A stretch of DNA of 10,357 nt from Ignavibacteriales bacterium (GCA_027080245.1 JALWSN010000601.1:1-10357), one strand, 5' to 3'. Positions 1 to 7,331 are shown, numbered from the stretch's first letter. Made by a program: numbers and translations. The notes: generated from the sequence alone by a model not told the origin.

Positions 1-975
1 TTCATGGGTAATTATTTTAACGACGTAACCCTCTTCGATGCCCATTATTTCGGCGTTTAACGCTTCGATGAATTTTTCCTCGACTGGAAGATTCATGCTC
101 GAAATTTTCTGCGAAGCTTGGCTATCGGAATATCCTTTTTGAACCAAATCGTAAAAAACGTTTAAGAGCTTTAATACTTGCCACGCTAATTTTATTGAAG
201 GAGGGACCTTTTCGTATTTGGATTCAAAGCTATCTTCGTACTGCTGCGCGATTACTTCGGCGATAAAATTAAGACGGGGAATGTTTTTTAGAAATTTTTC
301 GCCAAGTTTCGGGTGGCTCATCAATAGTTCTTCTTCTTTTGGGGTTAGAGGTCTGTTCTCGTCCTTTTTAATAAATATTTCTTGCGGTATTCCCACGCTT
401 CCAATTTGAGAAAGCAGGCAGGCTATTTCAATGTCCCAGGTAAATTCTTCGCCCAAACGGTGAAAAATTCTCTCTGCTAAATTTTTGAAATAAGTGGCGT
501 TGTGAAAAGCCAGCGGATTAACGGTGGAAAGAATCTCGGTTAGCAAGTTTACGGCGCCGCGTAAGGTTTCTTCCAATAATTGCTTTTCCGCAAATCTTAA
601 TCGGTAATACTCAACGGCTTGTTCAATTGCGTCGGACAAAATATTAAACGGGCAAGGCTTTGTAAGAAATCGGAAGATGTGCCCTTCGTTTACCGCTTTA
701 ACGGCCATTTCAAGATTCGCAAATCCCGTGAGTAAAATTCTTACCGCAAGAGGTTGAACTTTCCTGGCGGCTTTCAGCAAGTCGATTCCTTTGGTTCCGG
801 GCATGTTGTAATCGGAAATAATTACCGCAATGCTCCGCTCGACTTTTAATATTTCCGCCGCTTCTTTTGCGTTGTGAGCAAGTAACATTTCGTATTTACC
901 GCGGAAAACCCGCCTGTATCCGTGAAGAATATTCTCGTCGTCGTCCACTAACAATATTTTGTAACGCTTATTCAT
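1..975 (-). CDS. Response regulator with degenerate HD-GYP-like output domain (3' end outside window)
   Basis: The minus-strand frame is open from ATG at 975 to the left edge (325 codons, no stop), so the C-terminus is missing. Residues 1-125 form a receiver domain: acidic pocket D11-D13, phosphoacceptor D55 in ISDYNMPG, T83 in LLTGF and K106 in TKP. Residues 140-325 align by pattern with HD-GYP cyclic-di-GMP phosphodiesterases of the RpfG type: the early His (H158), the 'ALLHDIGKIGIP' segment here read as ACLLSQIGSVGIP (185-197), and the later His in SHPKLG (H221). The diagnostic His-Asp is therefore S189-Q190, the HHE-type segment is QQYED (244-248), and no GYP follows. Loss of hydrolytic activity is inferred. 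It may act as a phosphorylation-controlled binding or scaffold protein. The start codon directly abuts the upstream stop codon, indicating translational coupling to the HDOD regulator. Family assignment is fairly sure; function is not. Confidence 0.85.
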   Translation of the reverse strand, partial: MNKRYKILLVDDDENILHGYRRVFRGKYEMLLAHNAKEAAEILKVERSIAVIISDYNMPGTKGIDLLKAARKVQPLAVRILLTGFANLEMAVKAVNEGHIFRFLTKPCPFNILSDAIEQAVEYYRLRFAEKQLLEETLRGAVNLLTEILSTVNPLAFHNATYFKNLAERIFHRLGEEFTWDIEIACLLSQIGSVGIPQEIFIKKDENRPLTPKEEELLMSHPKLGEKFLKNIPRLNFIAEVIAQQYEDSFESKYEKVPPSIKLAWQVLKLLNVFYDLVQKGYSDSQASQKISSMNLPVEEKFIEALNAEIMGIEEGYVVKIITHE

Positions 976-2136
976 TTACAATGCCGGAATGTTTTCGCTT
1001 TTTAATTTTTCTTCAAAAAGTTTAATTTCTTCAGTCGTTAAATATTTACCGGCAAATTCAGTGAACTTTTTTTTGTGCTCGTACAAGTTTGCCAGGTAAA
1101 TTACTTTAGAAAGTTTGTCCATTGGAAAAACCGAGCCGGGCTCGTGATGATTAGCGACAGCGCGAATTACCGGTTCGGGTAAATTCCAAACGCTAAGCAA
1201 GTAAGCGCCAACCTCGGCATGCGAAACATTGTAAATGTTTTTTTCCGCTTCGAACAATTGCGCGCCTTTTTTCATTTCCGCGCTTATTTTTTCATCGTAT
1301 TTTTCCATGTTTGAAATTATTAGATAGCCGACGTCGTGCAACAAACCGGAAATGTAAGCAGAATCGGAAGTAATTTTGTTGGGAAAAACTATTGAAAATA
1401 AAATTTTGCTCCACACTCCCACTCGCACACTGTGTTTCCAGAGATCGATTTGTTTTACAATGTTCGATTTTAATTTTTTTGCGTAAGAGAAAATCTCGAC
1501 GTAAAGAGCTACCGATTTAATTACGTTAATTCCAAGAATATTTACAGCTTCCTGAATCGAAGTAATTTCTTTGGGCATGTTGAAAAACGCCGAGTTTACA
1601 AGCCTTAAAACCTCAGCCGCCATCGAAGGGTCTTCCTCGATTATCTCGCTGATTTTTTTCAGGGAGGGGAATTCTTTTTCAAGTTCTTTTTGCATTCGGT
1701 GGTAATTTTCCGGAAGCGTAGGCAACGAAGCCGAGCTCGTTACAAGTTTTGCCAATTCTTTATTTGTGAAAAGTTTTTTTAATCTAAGGGATTTTTCAAT
1801 CCTGCTGATTAACTCCGTTCGCGTAGTTGGCTTGGCTATTAATTGATGAGCGGTTTTTACTGTTTGAAGAATTAAATTCTCATCGTCGAAGCCGGTTAAC
1901 ACTATTCTAATTGTTTCGGGATATTCCCGCGCTAAAATTTTAAGCAATTGAATTCCGTCTATTTTAGGCATGAGCAAGTCCACTACCACAACGTCGAAGC
2001 CTTCCCCAAACAAGCCGATTGCCTCGGCGGGGTCGGTCGTAAAACGGAGCTCCCATTCATCCTTTTTCAAATTCATCATTCTTTTAATGCCGTCAAGCAC
2101 GTCCCGTTCATCGTCCACGAATAAAATTTTAATCAT
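976..2136 (-). CDS. Response regulator with HDOD output domain
   Basis: This is a 386-residue cytoplasmic protein. The receiver domain (about 1-118) shows D8-D9, phosphoacceptor D53 in VVDLLMPK, T81 in VLTGF and K102 in AKP. The HDOD domain (about 132-335) begins with the typical LPTLPENY and contains the DPSMAAEVLRLVNSAFF segment. HDOD proteins are known as signalling outputs related to HD hydrolases and are usually considered non-enzymatic, yet this one retains H235, the H267-D268 pair in LLHDVG, H306 and H330-H331. An in-frame ATG lies 15 bases upstream (2151), but the ATG at 2136 is preferred: AGGA lies 8 bases before it, and family members begin right before the first receiver strand (IKILFVDDE). 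The start overlaps the kinase stop by 8 bases and the stop abuts the next ATG, so the three genes are probably co-translated and the kinase is the likely phosphodonor. Confidence 0.92.
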   Translation of the reverse strand: MIKILFVDDERDVLDGIKRMMNLKKDEWELRFTTDPAEAIGLFGEGFDVVVVDLLMPKIDGIQLLKILAREYPETIRIVLTGFDDENLILQTVKTAHQLIAKPTTRTELISRIEKSLRLKKLFTNKELAKLVTSSASLPTLPENYHRMQKELEKEFPSLKKISEIIEEDPSMAAEVLRLVNSAFFNMPKEITSIQEAVNILGINVIKSVALYVEIFSYAKKLKSNIVKQIDLWKHSVRVGVWSKILFSIVFPNKITSDSAYISGLLHDVGYLIISNMEKYDEKISAEMKKGAQLFEAEKNIYNVSHAEVGAYLLSVWNLPEPVIRAVANHHEPGSVFPMDKLSKVIYLANLYEHKKKFTEFAGKYLTTEEIKLFEEKLKSENIPAL

Positions 2137-4657
2137 ATTCTTTTTCCTCATTAATTGGTATTTGAATAGTAAACGTAGAGCCCTTGCCCGGATCGGAATC
2201 CACTAAAATCATTCCGTTGTGTTTATTTACAATAATATCGTAAGCAATCGACAAGCCCTGCCCCGTACCTCTTCCCACTTCTTTCGTCGTAAAGAACGGG
2301 TCGAATATTTTTTGAAGATTTTCCTCGGGGATTCCGCAGCCGTTGTCTTCAATTTTTATTACGGCATACTCGCCCTTCCGACTCGTCGAGATCCTGATGA
2401 GCCCTTTAATTCCGGGGCGCTTGCCAAGTTTGTCCTCGATTGCCTGAGCCGCGTTAATAATCATGTTCAAAATCACTTGGTTGATTTCGTCGAGTTGGCA
2501 ATAAACTTCAGGTAAATTTTCGTCGGGTTCAAATAACAATTCTGCAACGTATTTCCAAGCATTCTTCGAAATTGTAATTGCGTACTCAATGCCTTTATTT
2601 AAGTTGTAACGGGATTTTTCTTTCTTACCGGGATGCGCAAAGTTTTTCATTGCCCTTACAATTTTGTCGACTTTAGCAATTCCCGCATTGGTTTGCGCTA
2701 ACGCCACGGGCAGTTCTTCGAGGAGAAAGTCAAGGTCGTATTTCTTTTTGAGCTCTTTGAAATTTTCCGCCAAGTCCGCGTCCTTTTCCCGCAATAAATT
2801 TTCAACGTCGTTAATGAAATTGATTAGATGGTTGACCGAATCTTTTGCGAAGAGAGTGTTGTCTCCAATGTACTGCAGCGGCGAATTGATTTCGTGCGCT
2901 ATTCCTGCCGCAAGTTGTCCGATTGATTCCAACTTTTGAGCAATAGCAAGTTGGTTTTCAAGCAGAATTTTTTCCGAAATATCCTCCGCCACGGCGATGT
3001 AGTTAGTAATTTTACCTTCATTGTTTTTGATTGGAGAAATGTTCAACATTGCCCAAAAGCTCTTTTCGTTTTTCTTTCTGCATTTTAATTTACCCGACCA
3101 GTTTTTTCCTTCATTTAGCGAAATAGTGAATTGCTCTTTGAGAGTGTATGAGTTCGGTTTTTCAAAGGAAAAGAATTCGCTTAATTTTTCCCCATAAATT
3201 TCGTTTAAGTTAAAATCCGTTTTTGTTAGAAAAGTAGAGTTCGCGTACTCGATTTTCAGTTCTACGTCCGTAATTGCAATTAAATTTGCGCTTTGCTCCA
3301 CGGCTCTCAGTAATTTCTGCATTTCGCTTTCCAGCGCGGTTCTTTGTTTTTCCAGCTCGTAATTTTCGAGCGCGTTAGAAATTATTTCGCTGAAAATATT
3401 GAAGAGGTAAATATTTTCTTCCAAAAAAGAAACAGGAAGTTTGTTTTCCCCGAAGACGATGTAGCCGTAAATTTCCCCCTCGACGATTAGAGAAATAATG
3501 AAGGGATTATTTTTAGTCAATATTTGAACTTCCGTTTCCGTAAGCGCTCCGTTTAGATATTGGAGCATTATTTTATTGAAGTTAAACGAACGGGAATTAA
3601 AATTGGGAATGACTTGTAGAAATTTTGAGTAAATATTTTGGATCCCATTTCCTTCAAGTTGAAAGCCTTCGCGAACCCACTTATTCTCCATTTGAAATGA
3701 ACCGTCAATTTTTGCCGAAAAGAACATTGCGAAATTAGAGCCTAAAAGTTTCGCCATTTTGTAGAGCGAGTATTCAATTCCTTTGTTGGAATCCAGTCCC
3801 TTTTCGCGCAAAAAAGTGTTGGCAATTTGAGAAAGGGCTTTTTGAAATTTGATTAAGAATAAATTCTTTTCTCTCGTCGCTTTGACGTTTGTAATATCTC
3901 TGCAAATTCCGAATATTCCAATGGATTTGCCCGTGGGGCAGGGAAGAATTCCTTTTGTAACCTGGTACCATTTAGGGCTTCCGTTTTGGGGCGAAGGTCT
4001 TTGTTCTTCTTTAAAAATTGTTCTACCGCTATTGAGCAATTCGCGTTCTTCTTGCTCGAATTCAGAAGCAATTTCTTCGGGGAAAAACTGGTAATCGTTT
4101 TTTCCAACTGCTTCTGCCGGCGAATTTAAGCCCAAAGCAAAAGCTCTTGAATTATTGACTTTAATGTAATTCAAATTAGAATCTTTGAAAAAAACTTCGT
4201 CGGGAAGGTAATTTAAAAATACATTCAACAAAGCCGATTCTTGTTTTAATTCCGGCAGATATTGCAAAAAGAGCGTAGTTTCCAGAAAGACGCAATTGAA
4301 AAATTTTTCTCCGCTATCCGTTCGGAAACTTTCCGCTAAAAAAATGTATTCACGGGAATTGCCGTCCGCTGAGAGCAAATTTATTTTTAACTGCCAAAAT
4401 TTTTCTCCCACAGCGATTTTTTGCTTGATTTGTTTAATTTCATTTTCATTTGTAATGAATTTAAAATCGAAAATATATTGTCCGATTAACTCGCTTGGTT
4501 GAACGCCAAAAATTGTGTCGCTTGCCTGAGAGCTGCAGGTTAAAATTTTCCCTTTCGAGTCCAAAAGTAAATAGCGGACAGGAAGGGATTCAATAATCCT
4601 TTTTAGGTTGAAAACCTCCTTTGCATTAGCGATATCTTCAATAGTTAATTTGTTCAT
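2129..4657 (-). CDS. Cytoplasmic multi-PAS sensor histidine kinase
   Basis: Read from ATG 4657 it is 842 residues with no membrane segment, so it senses intracellular signals. Domains: PAS about 20-128, PAS/PAC about 143-262 (ends GIFGICRDITNVKA), a GAF-like region about 270-435, a short coiled coil, PAS/PAC about 448-562 (ends YIAVAEDISEK), a dimerisation/phosphoacceptor region with H588 in AAGIAHEINSPLQY, and a HATPase domain with N-box N731/N735, G1 box DNGCGIP (771-777), an F-box-like FDPFFTT and G2 box GTGQGLS. The helical stretch after the H-box is longer than in a minimal HisKA domain (about 605-675). All catalytic boxes look intact. An alternative TTG start at 4732 would add 25 residues with no PAS homology and no ribosome site. 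ATG 4657 has GAGG only about 3 bases before it, so the start is uncertain. The ligand is unknown. Overlap with the two response regulators makes them the probable targets. Confidence 0.9.
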   Translation of the reverse strand: MNKLTIEDIANAKEVFNLKRIIESLPVRYLLLDSKGKILTCSSQASDTIFGVQPSELIGQYIFDFKFITNENEIKQIKQKIAVGEKFWQLKINLLSADGNSREYIFLAESFRTDSGEKFFNCVFLETTLFLQYLPELKQESALLNVFLNYLPDEVFFKDSNLNYIKVNNSRAFALGLNSPAEAVGKNDYQFFPEEIASEFEQEERELLNSGRTIFKEEQRPSPQNGSPKWYQVTKGILPCPTGKSIGIFGICRDITNVKATREKNLFLIKFQKALSQIANTFLREKGLDSNKGIEYSLYKMAKLLGSNFAMFFSAKIDGSFQMENKWVREGFQLEGNGIQNIYSKFLQVIPNFNSRSFNFNKIMLQYLNGALTETEVQILTKNNPFIISLIVEGEIYGYIVFGENKLPVSFLEENIYLFNIFSEIISNALENYELEKQRTALESEMQKLLRAVEQSANLIAITDVELKIEYANSTFLTKTDFNLNEIYGEKLSEFFSFEKPNSYTLKEQFTISLNEGKNWSGKLKCRKKNEKSFWAMLNISPIKNNEGKITNYIAVAEDISEKILLENQLAIAQKLESIGQLAAGIAHEINSPLQYIGDNTLFAKDSVNHLINFINDVENLLREKDADLAENFKELKKKYDLDFLLEELPVALAQTNAGIAKVDKIVRAMKNFAHPGKKEKSRYNLNKGIEYAITISKNAWKYVAELLFEPDENLPEVYCQLDEINQVILNMIINAAQAIEDKLGKRPGIKGLIRISTSRKGEYAVIKIEDNGCGIPEENLQKIFDPFFTTKEVGRGTGQGLSIAYDIIVNKHNGMILVDSDPGKGSTFTIQIPINEEKEYD
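2145..2148 (-). promoter_or_regulatory. Shine-Dalgarno for the HDOD response regulator
   Basis: AGGA followed by AAAAGAAT precedes the ATG at 2136 with 8-base spacing. It lies inside the last codons of the kinase gene. It decides the start: the alternative ATG at 2151 sits upstream of this motif and would place it inside the coding sequence. Confidence 0.6.
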
Positions 4658-4737
4658 TGCCTCATTAAAACTTTTAATCCATTTCGCTTTAATTATCGTA
4701 AAAGATTGGAATTTATTTAGGAGAAAAGACAAATTTA

Positions 4738-4767
4738 ATTTTAGCGATTACCATGTGGACTTGACAA
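4738..4767 (-). promoter_or_regulatory. Possible promoter for the kinase-regulator cassette
   Basis: On the minus strand TTGTCA (4762-4767) and TAAAAT (4738-4743) are separated by 18 bases. This resembles a housekeeping -35/-10 pair and would start transcription near 4731, about 75 bases before ATG 4657 and too late for the TTG at 4732. AT-rich intergenic DNA produces such matches by chance, and promoters in the Bacteroidota group can deviate from this consensus. Confidence 0.25.
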
Positions 4768-4864
4768 AATTACCGTTCAACTTCCGACGATGTTGAAGAC
4801 GAAATAAATTCCCACATTAAATTAAAACTTTCTCTTCTTTGTTGCGCTTAATAAGGATTGGTGT

Positions 4865-5356
4865 TTAATCCTGAAATAAAAACGGTTTCCAGGATTCGTC
4901 CAACCTGTTTACACTGTGAACGAGGAACATAATGTGCGAAGGTGCGTAGGGTTTGAACAGCAATGGCATGTTTGCTTCCGCGGGCGTGCGATTGCCTTTT
5001 TTGTTGTTGCAGCGGTAGCAAGCGGCAACAAGATTTTCCCATGTGTCCTTTCCGCCATGCGAACGCGGTATTACGTGGTCGATTGTTAAAGGCAAATCGC
5101 TTCTGCCGCAGTAAGCGCATTTGTAGCCGTCGCGTTTCAAAATATTTTTCCGGTTTAGCATTACCTTTTGAAACGGCAGATGAATGTACCTGCTTAGCCG
5201 AATTACCGTTGGCCAATTAAAAGAAATCTTTGCCGAGCGAATCATCAAGGAGTCTTTTTTAGCTACAATTTCCGCTTTGCCAAGGTAGAGTAAAATTATT
5301 GCCTTCTTTACCGTGCAAATGGACAGAGGTTCGTAACTCTGATTTAACAGGAGCAC
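4865..5356 (-). CDS. HNH endonuclease-fold protein
   Basis: From GTG 5356 it is 163 residues. The N-terminal part (1-65) matches the conserved opening of a widespread bacterial HNH family (VLLLNQSYEPLSICTVKKAI). The HNH nuclease module follows: zinc-knuckle cysteines C80/C83 (KCAYCG) and C113/C116 (CYRC), with the catalytic-type D93-H94 in TIDHVIPRSHGG, H100, N108 in WENLV and N117/N118 in place of the third histidine, ending NRTP. Such proteins are metal-dependent DNA-cleaving folds; the biological role of this stand-alone family is not established, and no restriction or toxin partner is visible nearby. The GTG lacks a good ribosome site, whereas a strong one lies at 5401-5409, so the protein may begin about 14 residues earlier (see findings). 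The gene stands alone, with gaps of 207 bases after it and 326 before it. Confidence 0.88.
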   Translation of the reverse strand: MLLLNQSYEPLSICTVKKAIILLYLGKAEIVAKKDSLMIRSAKISFNWPTVIRLSRYIHLPFQKVMLNRKNILKRDGYKCAYCGRSDLPLTIDHVIPRSHGGKDTWENLVAACYRCNNKKGNRTPAEANMPLLFKPYAPSHIMFLVHSVNRLDESWKPFLFQD

Positions 5357-5400
5357 CTTTGCGTTTAACGCGCCGTTTGAGAGTATTTTGTGTTCGAAAC

Positions 5401-5409
5401 TTACCTCCT
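5401..5409 (-). promoter_or_regulatory. Strong Shine-Dalgarno sequence upstream of the HNH gene
   Basis: The minus strand reads AAGGAG AGGAGGTAA here, the best match to the 16S anti-SD in the window. It ends 47 bases before the predicted GTG start, too far to serve it. At the correct spacing the in-frame codon is TTC (5396-5398), not a normal start. Confidence 0.6.
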
Positions 5410-5420
5410 CTCCTTAAGGT

Positions 5421-5443
5421 CGTTTCAAAACGTTTCATTGAAA
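5421..5443. repeat. Short overlapping inverted repeats upstream of the HNH gene
   Basis: CGTTTCAAAACG (5421-5432) is a perfect 5-bp inverted repeat around CA, and TTTCATTGAAA (5433-5443) is a perfect 5-bp inverted repeat around one base. Together they sit just before the strong ribosome site of the HNH gene, where an operator or a leader hairpin would be placed. The repeats are short, and chance is possible in AT-rich DNA. Confidence 0.25.
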
Positions 5444-5682
5444 AATATTTCAAGCCAAAACTTAATAAATTAATTTTATTTTTAAAATAGTTGTGGGAAG
5501 AATCTGTTCTGTCGAAAATGTTTCCGTGAAATTACGCCAAACAAAAGAGGGTAAAACTTTGCAATGAAAAAACATTTCTCTCGGAAACAATTGGTAGAAT
5601 TAAATATTGCCGCTATTGAGCGCCTTTTAATTATTCGCCAAAAGAAATGTTGAAAAAGCCGGATTAAAGATTTTGCCTTGCG

Positions 5683-6777
5683 TTAATTTTCAATTATTCC
5701 GCCGGCAAGAACAATTCCCGATTCGTCGTACAAAACTACGGATTGCCCCGGCGTAATTGCATTTTTAGGTTGCTCAAATTTAAGGCTGAAATTCTTTCCG
5801 GTTGCTTTAGTAATTTTTGCGGGCGAAGCTTTGTCCGAGTAGCGGATTTTTGCCCACACATTTTGCCCTGCTCGTAAGGCATTAGCCGCAACTAAATTCA
5901 CCTCGCCGGCGGTCAACTCCTGCTTGCCAATTTCTTCTTTGTCCGCTACTTCCACAATATTGTTTTTTCTGTCGATTCTCTTTACGTACAATGGTTTTCC
6001 TATTGCAACGCCCAGCCCTTTGCGCTGTCCGATTGTGTAAAAAGGGTAGCCTCTGTGTTTGCCAATTACTTTCCCGTGGTAAATCAAATCTCCCTCGGGA
6101 ATAGCATTGATTTTTTCGGGCGCTTTTTCCTTGAGGAAACGCGCGTAATCATTGTCCGGCACAAAACAAATTTCCTGACTGTCCGGTTTGTTAGCGGTTT
6201 TAAGTTCGTATTTTTCGGCTAGTTTTCGAATTTCAGTTTTAGTAAAATCTCCTAATGGCATTAAGGTTCTGCTAAGGCTTTCCTGTGTTAATCCCCAAAG
6301 GGCGTAAGTTTGGTCCTTTCTGTCGTCGGCTGATCTTTGAAGAGCAAACCTGTTGGTCTTTTCGTAGAGAAAAGTTCTTGCGTAATGCCCCGTGGCTACG
6401 TAGTAAGCGTCCAGGGAATCGGCTTTTTTTAACAGCTCTTCCCACTTGATTTTTCTGTTGCACAGAACGCAGGGATTGGGAGTTCTCCCGTTCAAATATT
6501 CTTCAACAAAATTATTGATCACGGATTTTTCGAACGCGCCGGTAAAATCTACGGTGTAATGCGGAATTCCCAACTTTGCGGCAACGCTTTTTGCGTCGAA
6601 TATCGCATCCAAGGAGCAGCAGCCGGATTCGTATTTGGGCGCACCGCCTACTTCCATGAAGCCCCATGTTTTCATTGTGATGCCGATTACTTCGTAACCC
6701 CTTTCAACTAAAAGCGCCGCGGCTACCGAAGAATCGACCCCGCCGCTCATTGCCACAATAACTCTGTTTTTATTCAA
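5683..6777 (-). CDS. mnmA: tRNA-specific 2-thiouridylase MnmA
   Basis: This 364-residue enzyme activates U34 of Lys, Glu and Gln tRNAs with ATP and inserts sulfur to give 2-thiouridine at the wobble position. The PP-loop ATP motif SGGVDSS lies at 11-17. The two catalytic cysteines of the family are present: C103 in PNPCVLCNRKIKW and C204 in DSQEICFVPD. The GHYAR motif is at 130-134, and the central and beta-barrel domains follow with FYTIGQRKGLGVA (246-258). Length is normal for the family. The start is TTG 6777: an in-frame TAA lies directly before it, AGGGA lies 5 bases upstream, and the next Met (M10) would delete the first strand of the fold. It follows acpS after 125 bases and probably has its own promoter. 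The sulfur donor system is not in the window. Confidence 0.97.
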   Translation of the reverse strand: MNKNRVIVAMSGGVDSSVAAALLVERGYEVIGITMKTWGFMEVGGAPKYESGCCSLDAIFDAKSVAAKLGIPHYTVDFTGAFEKSVINNFVEEYLNGRTPNPCVLCNRKIKWEELLKKADSLDAYYVATGHYARTFLYEKTNRFALQRSADDRKDQTYALWGLTQESLSRTLMPLGDFTKTEIRKLAEKYELKTANKPDSQEICFVPDNDYARFLKEKAPEKINAIPEGDLIYHGKVIGKHRGYPFYTIGQRKGLGVAIGKPLYVKRIDRKNNIVEVADKEEIGKQELTAGEVNLVAANALRAGQNVWAKIRYSDKASPAKITKATGKNFSLKFEQPKNAITPGQSVVLYDESGIVLAGGIIEN

Positions 6778-6782
6778 TTATG

Positions 6783-6789
6783 TCCCTTT
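6783..6789 (-). promoter_or_regulatory. Shine-Dalgarno for mnmA supporting a TTG start
   Basis: The minus strand reads AAAGGGA followed by CATAA and then TTG at 6777. Core AGGGA to start spacing is 5 bases. With the in-frame TAA immediately before, this makes TTG the only reasonable initiator. Confidence 0.7.
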
Positions 6790-6845
6790 CAATTTTATTT
6801 TGAGCGCTAAATATAATGAAATTAAAAATAATGTTGGTTTGGCAA

Positions 6846-6875
6846 ATTATAAAATTGTTTGGGTTGTGTTGAAAA
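6846..6875 (-). promoter_or_regulatory. Possible mnmA promoter
   Basis: On the minus strand a perfect TATAAT (6846-6851) lies 18 bases downstream of TTTTCA (6870-6875). Predicted initiation near 6838 would give a leader of about 60 bases before TTG 6777. The -10 is followed by TTG, also reminiscent of the TAnnTTTG element of Bacteroidota, though with one base too many. It falls in the only sizeable gap of the right-hand gene block. Confidence 0.35.
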
Positions 6876-6902
6876 TTTTCGGGAATAAGTTTAACACGTC
6901 TA

Positions 6903-7289
6903 TTAGGCGAATGAATTCTTAGCGTACAAAATTGCGACCGTCACAACGTAGTTTTCCGAGTGGCTCATTGAAATTTTTAGTTCCTTGTCCCGACCTAAAA
7001 ATTTTTTTAGTCCGCCTTTTAAAATTACTTTTGGCAAGCCGCTTTTTTCGTTAAATATTTCAACGTCTTTCCAATGGAACTCTTTGTTCCAGCCCGTGGC
7101 TAAAGCTTTCGAGATTGCCTCTTTTGCCGAGAACCGCGCGGCAAGGTGTTGGTATTTCATTTTTTTCGGAAGACAATATTCGAGTTCCGCATCGGTAAAA
7201 ATTTTATTTAAAAATCTATCGCCGAATTTTTCGACGCTTTGTTTAATCCTTTCAATTTCAACTATGTCTATTCCAATTCCTGCAACCAT
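6903..7289 (-). CDS. acpS: Holo-[acyl-carrier-protein] synthase
   Basis: This 128-residue enzyme transfers 4'-phosphopantetheine from CoA to the serine of apo-ACP, switching on fatty-acid synthesis. The family signatures are clear: GIGIDIVEIERI (4-15) with metal-binding D8, ARFSAKEAISKAL (51-63) with E57, and the C-terminal KISMSHSENYVV (105-116). Length is typical of the trimeric AcpS group. ATG 7289 is preceded by GGTGG with 4-base spacing and abuts the first beta strand, as in homologues. It lies 42 bases after the MCE gene, so the two are probably co-transcribed. Its placement after a lipid-transport protein is consistent with an envelope and lipid theme but may be incidental. Confidence 0.96.
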   Translation of the reverse strand: MVAGIGIDIVEIERIKQSVEKFGDRFLNKIFTDAELEYCLPKKMKYQHLAARFSAKEAISKALATGWNKEFHWKDVEIFNEKSGLPKVILKGGLKKFLGRDKELKISMSHSENYVVTVAILYAKNSFA

Positions 7290-7331
7290 TTTTCCACCGG
7301 TTAATTTTTAGAGATAAGCGGTAAATTAAAT

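Larger units (their letters stand above)
5357..5682. other. 326-base gene-free interval between mnmA and the HNH gene
   Basis: No convincing coding sequence is present on either strand. It holds the strong SD and inverted repeats near the HNH gene, and a long-range 8-bp inverted repeat, TGTTTCCG (about 5519-5526) with CGGAAACA (5582-5589). The 4-bp hairpin CGCT-ATTG-AGCG (5611-5622) is too weak to call a terminator. I see no tRNA cloverleaf and no clear terminator for mnmA. Confidence 0.5.

Noticed and set aside
2137..2151. ATG at 2151 as the start of the HDOD regulator
   Set aside because: It would add five residues (MRKKN) before the usual receiver start and would place the apparent Shine-Dalgarno sequence inside the coding region.
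4658..4732. 25-codon N-terminal extension of the kinase from TTG 4732
   Set aside because: The extension has no ribosome site, no PAS similarity, and begins at the predicted transcription start. ATG 4657 sits closer to the first PAS domain.
4776..4797. Inverted repeat TTCAAC...GTTGAA between the HNH gene and the kinase, considered as a terminator
   Set aside because: Stem of only 6 AT-rich pairs with a 10-base loop and no T-run on the minus strand after it. It could equally be chance.
5259..5453. 64-codon minus-strand open frame overlapping the start of the HNH gene, rich in Arg and Lys
   Set aside because: It overlaps the HNH N-terminal coding region out of frame and has no recognisable domain. 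Its Arg/Lys richness follows from reading the HNH leader in another frame.
5611..5622. CGCT-ATTG-AGCG hairpin downstream of mnmA, considered as its terminator
   Set aside because: Four base pairs only, and the T-run lies on the wrong side for minus-strand transcription.
5357..5682. tRNA, riboswitch or small-RNA gene in the largest gap
   Set aside because: No cloverleaf, conserved riboswitch core or strong terminator hairpin was seen. Only short AT-rich repeats are present.
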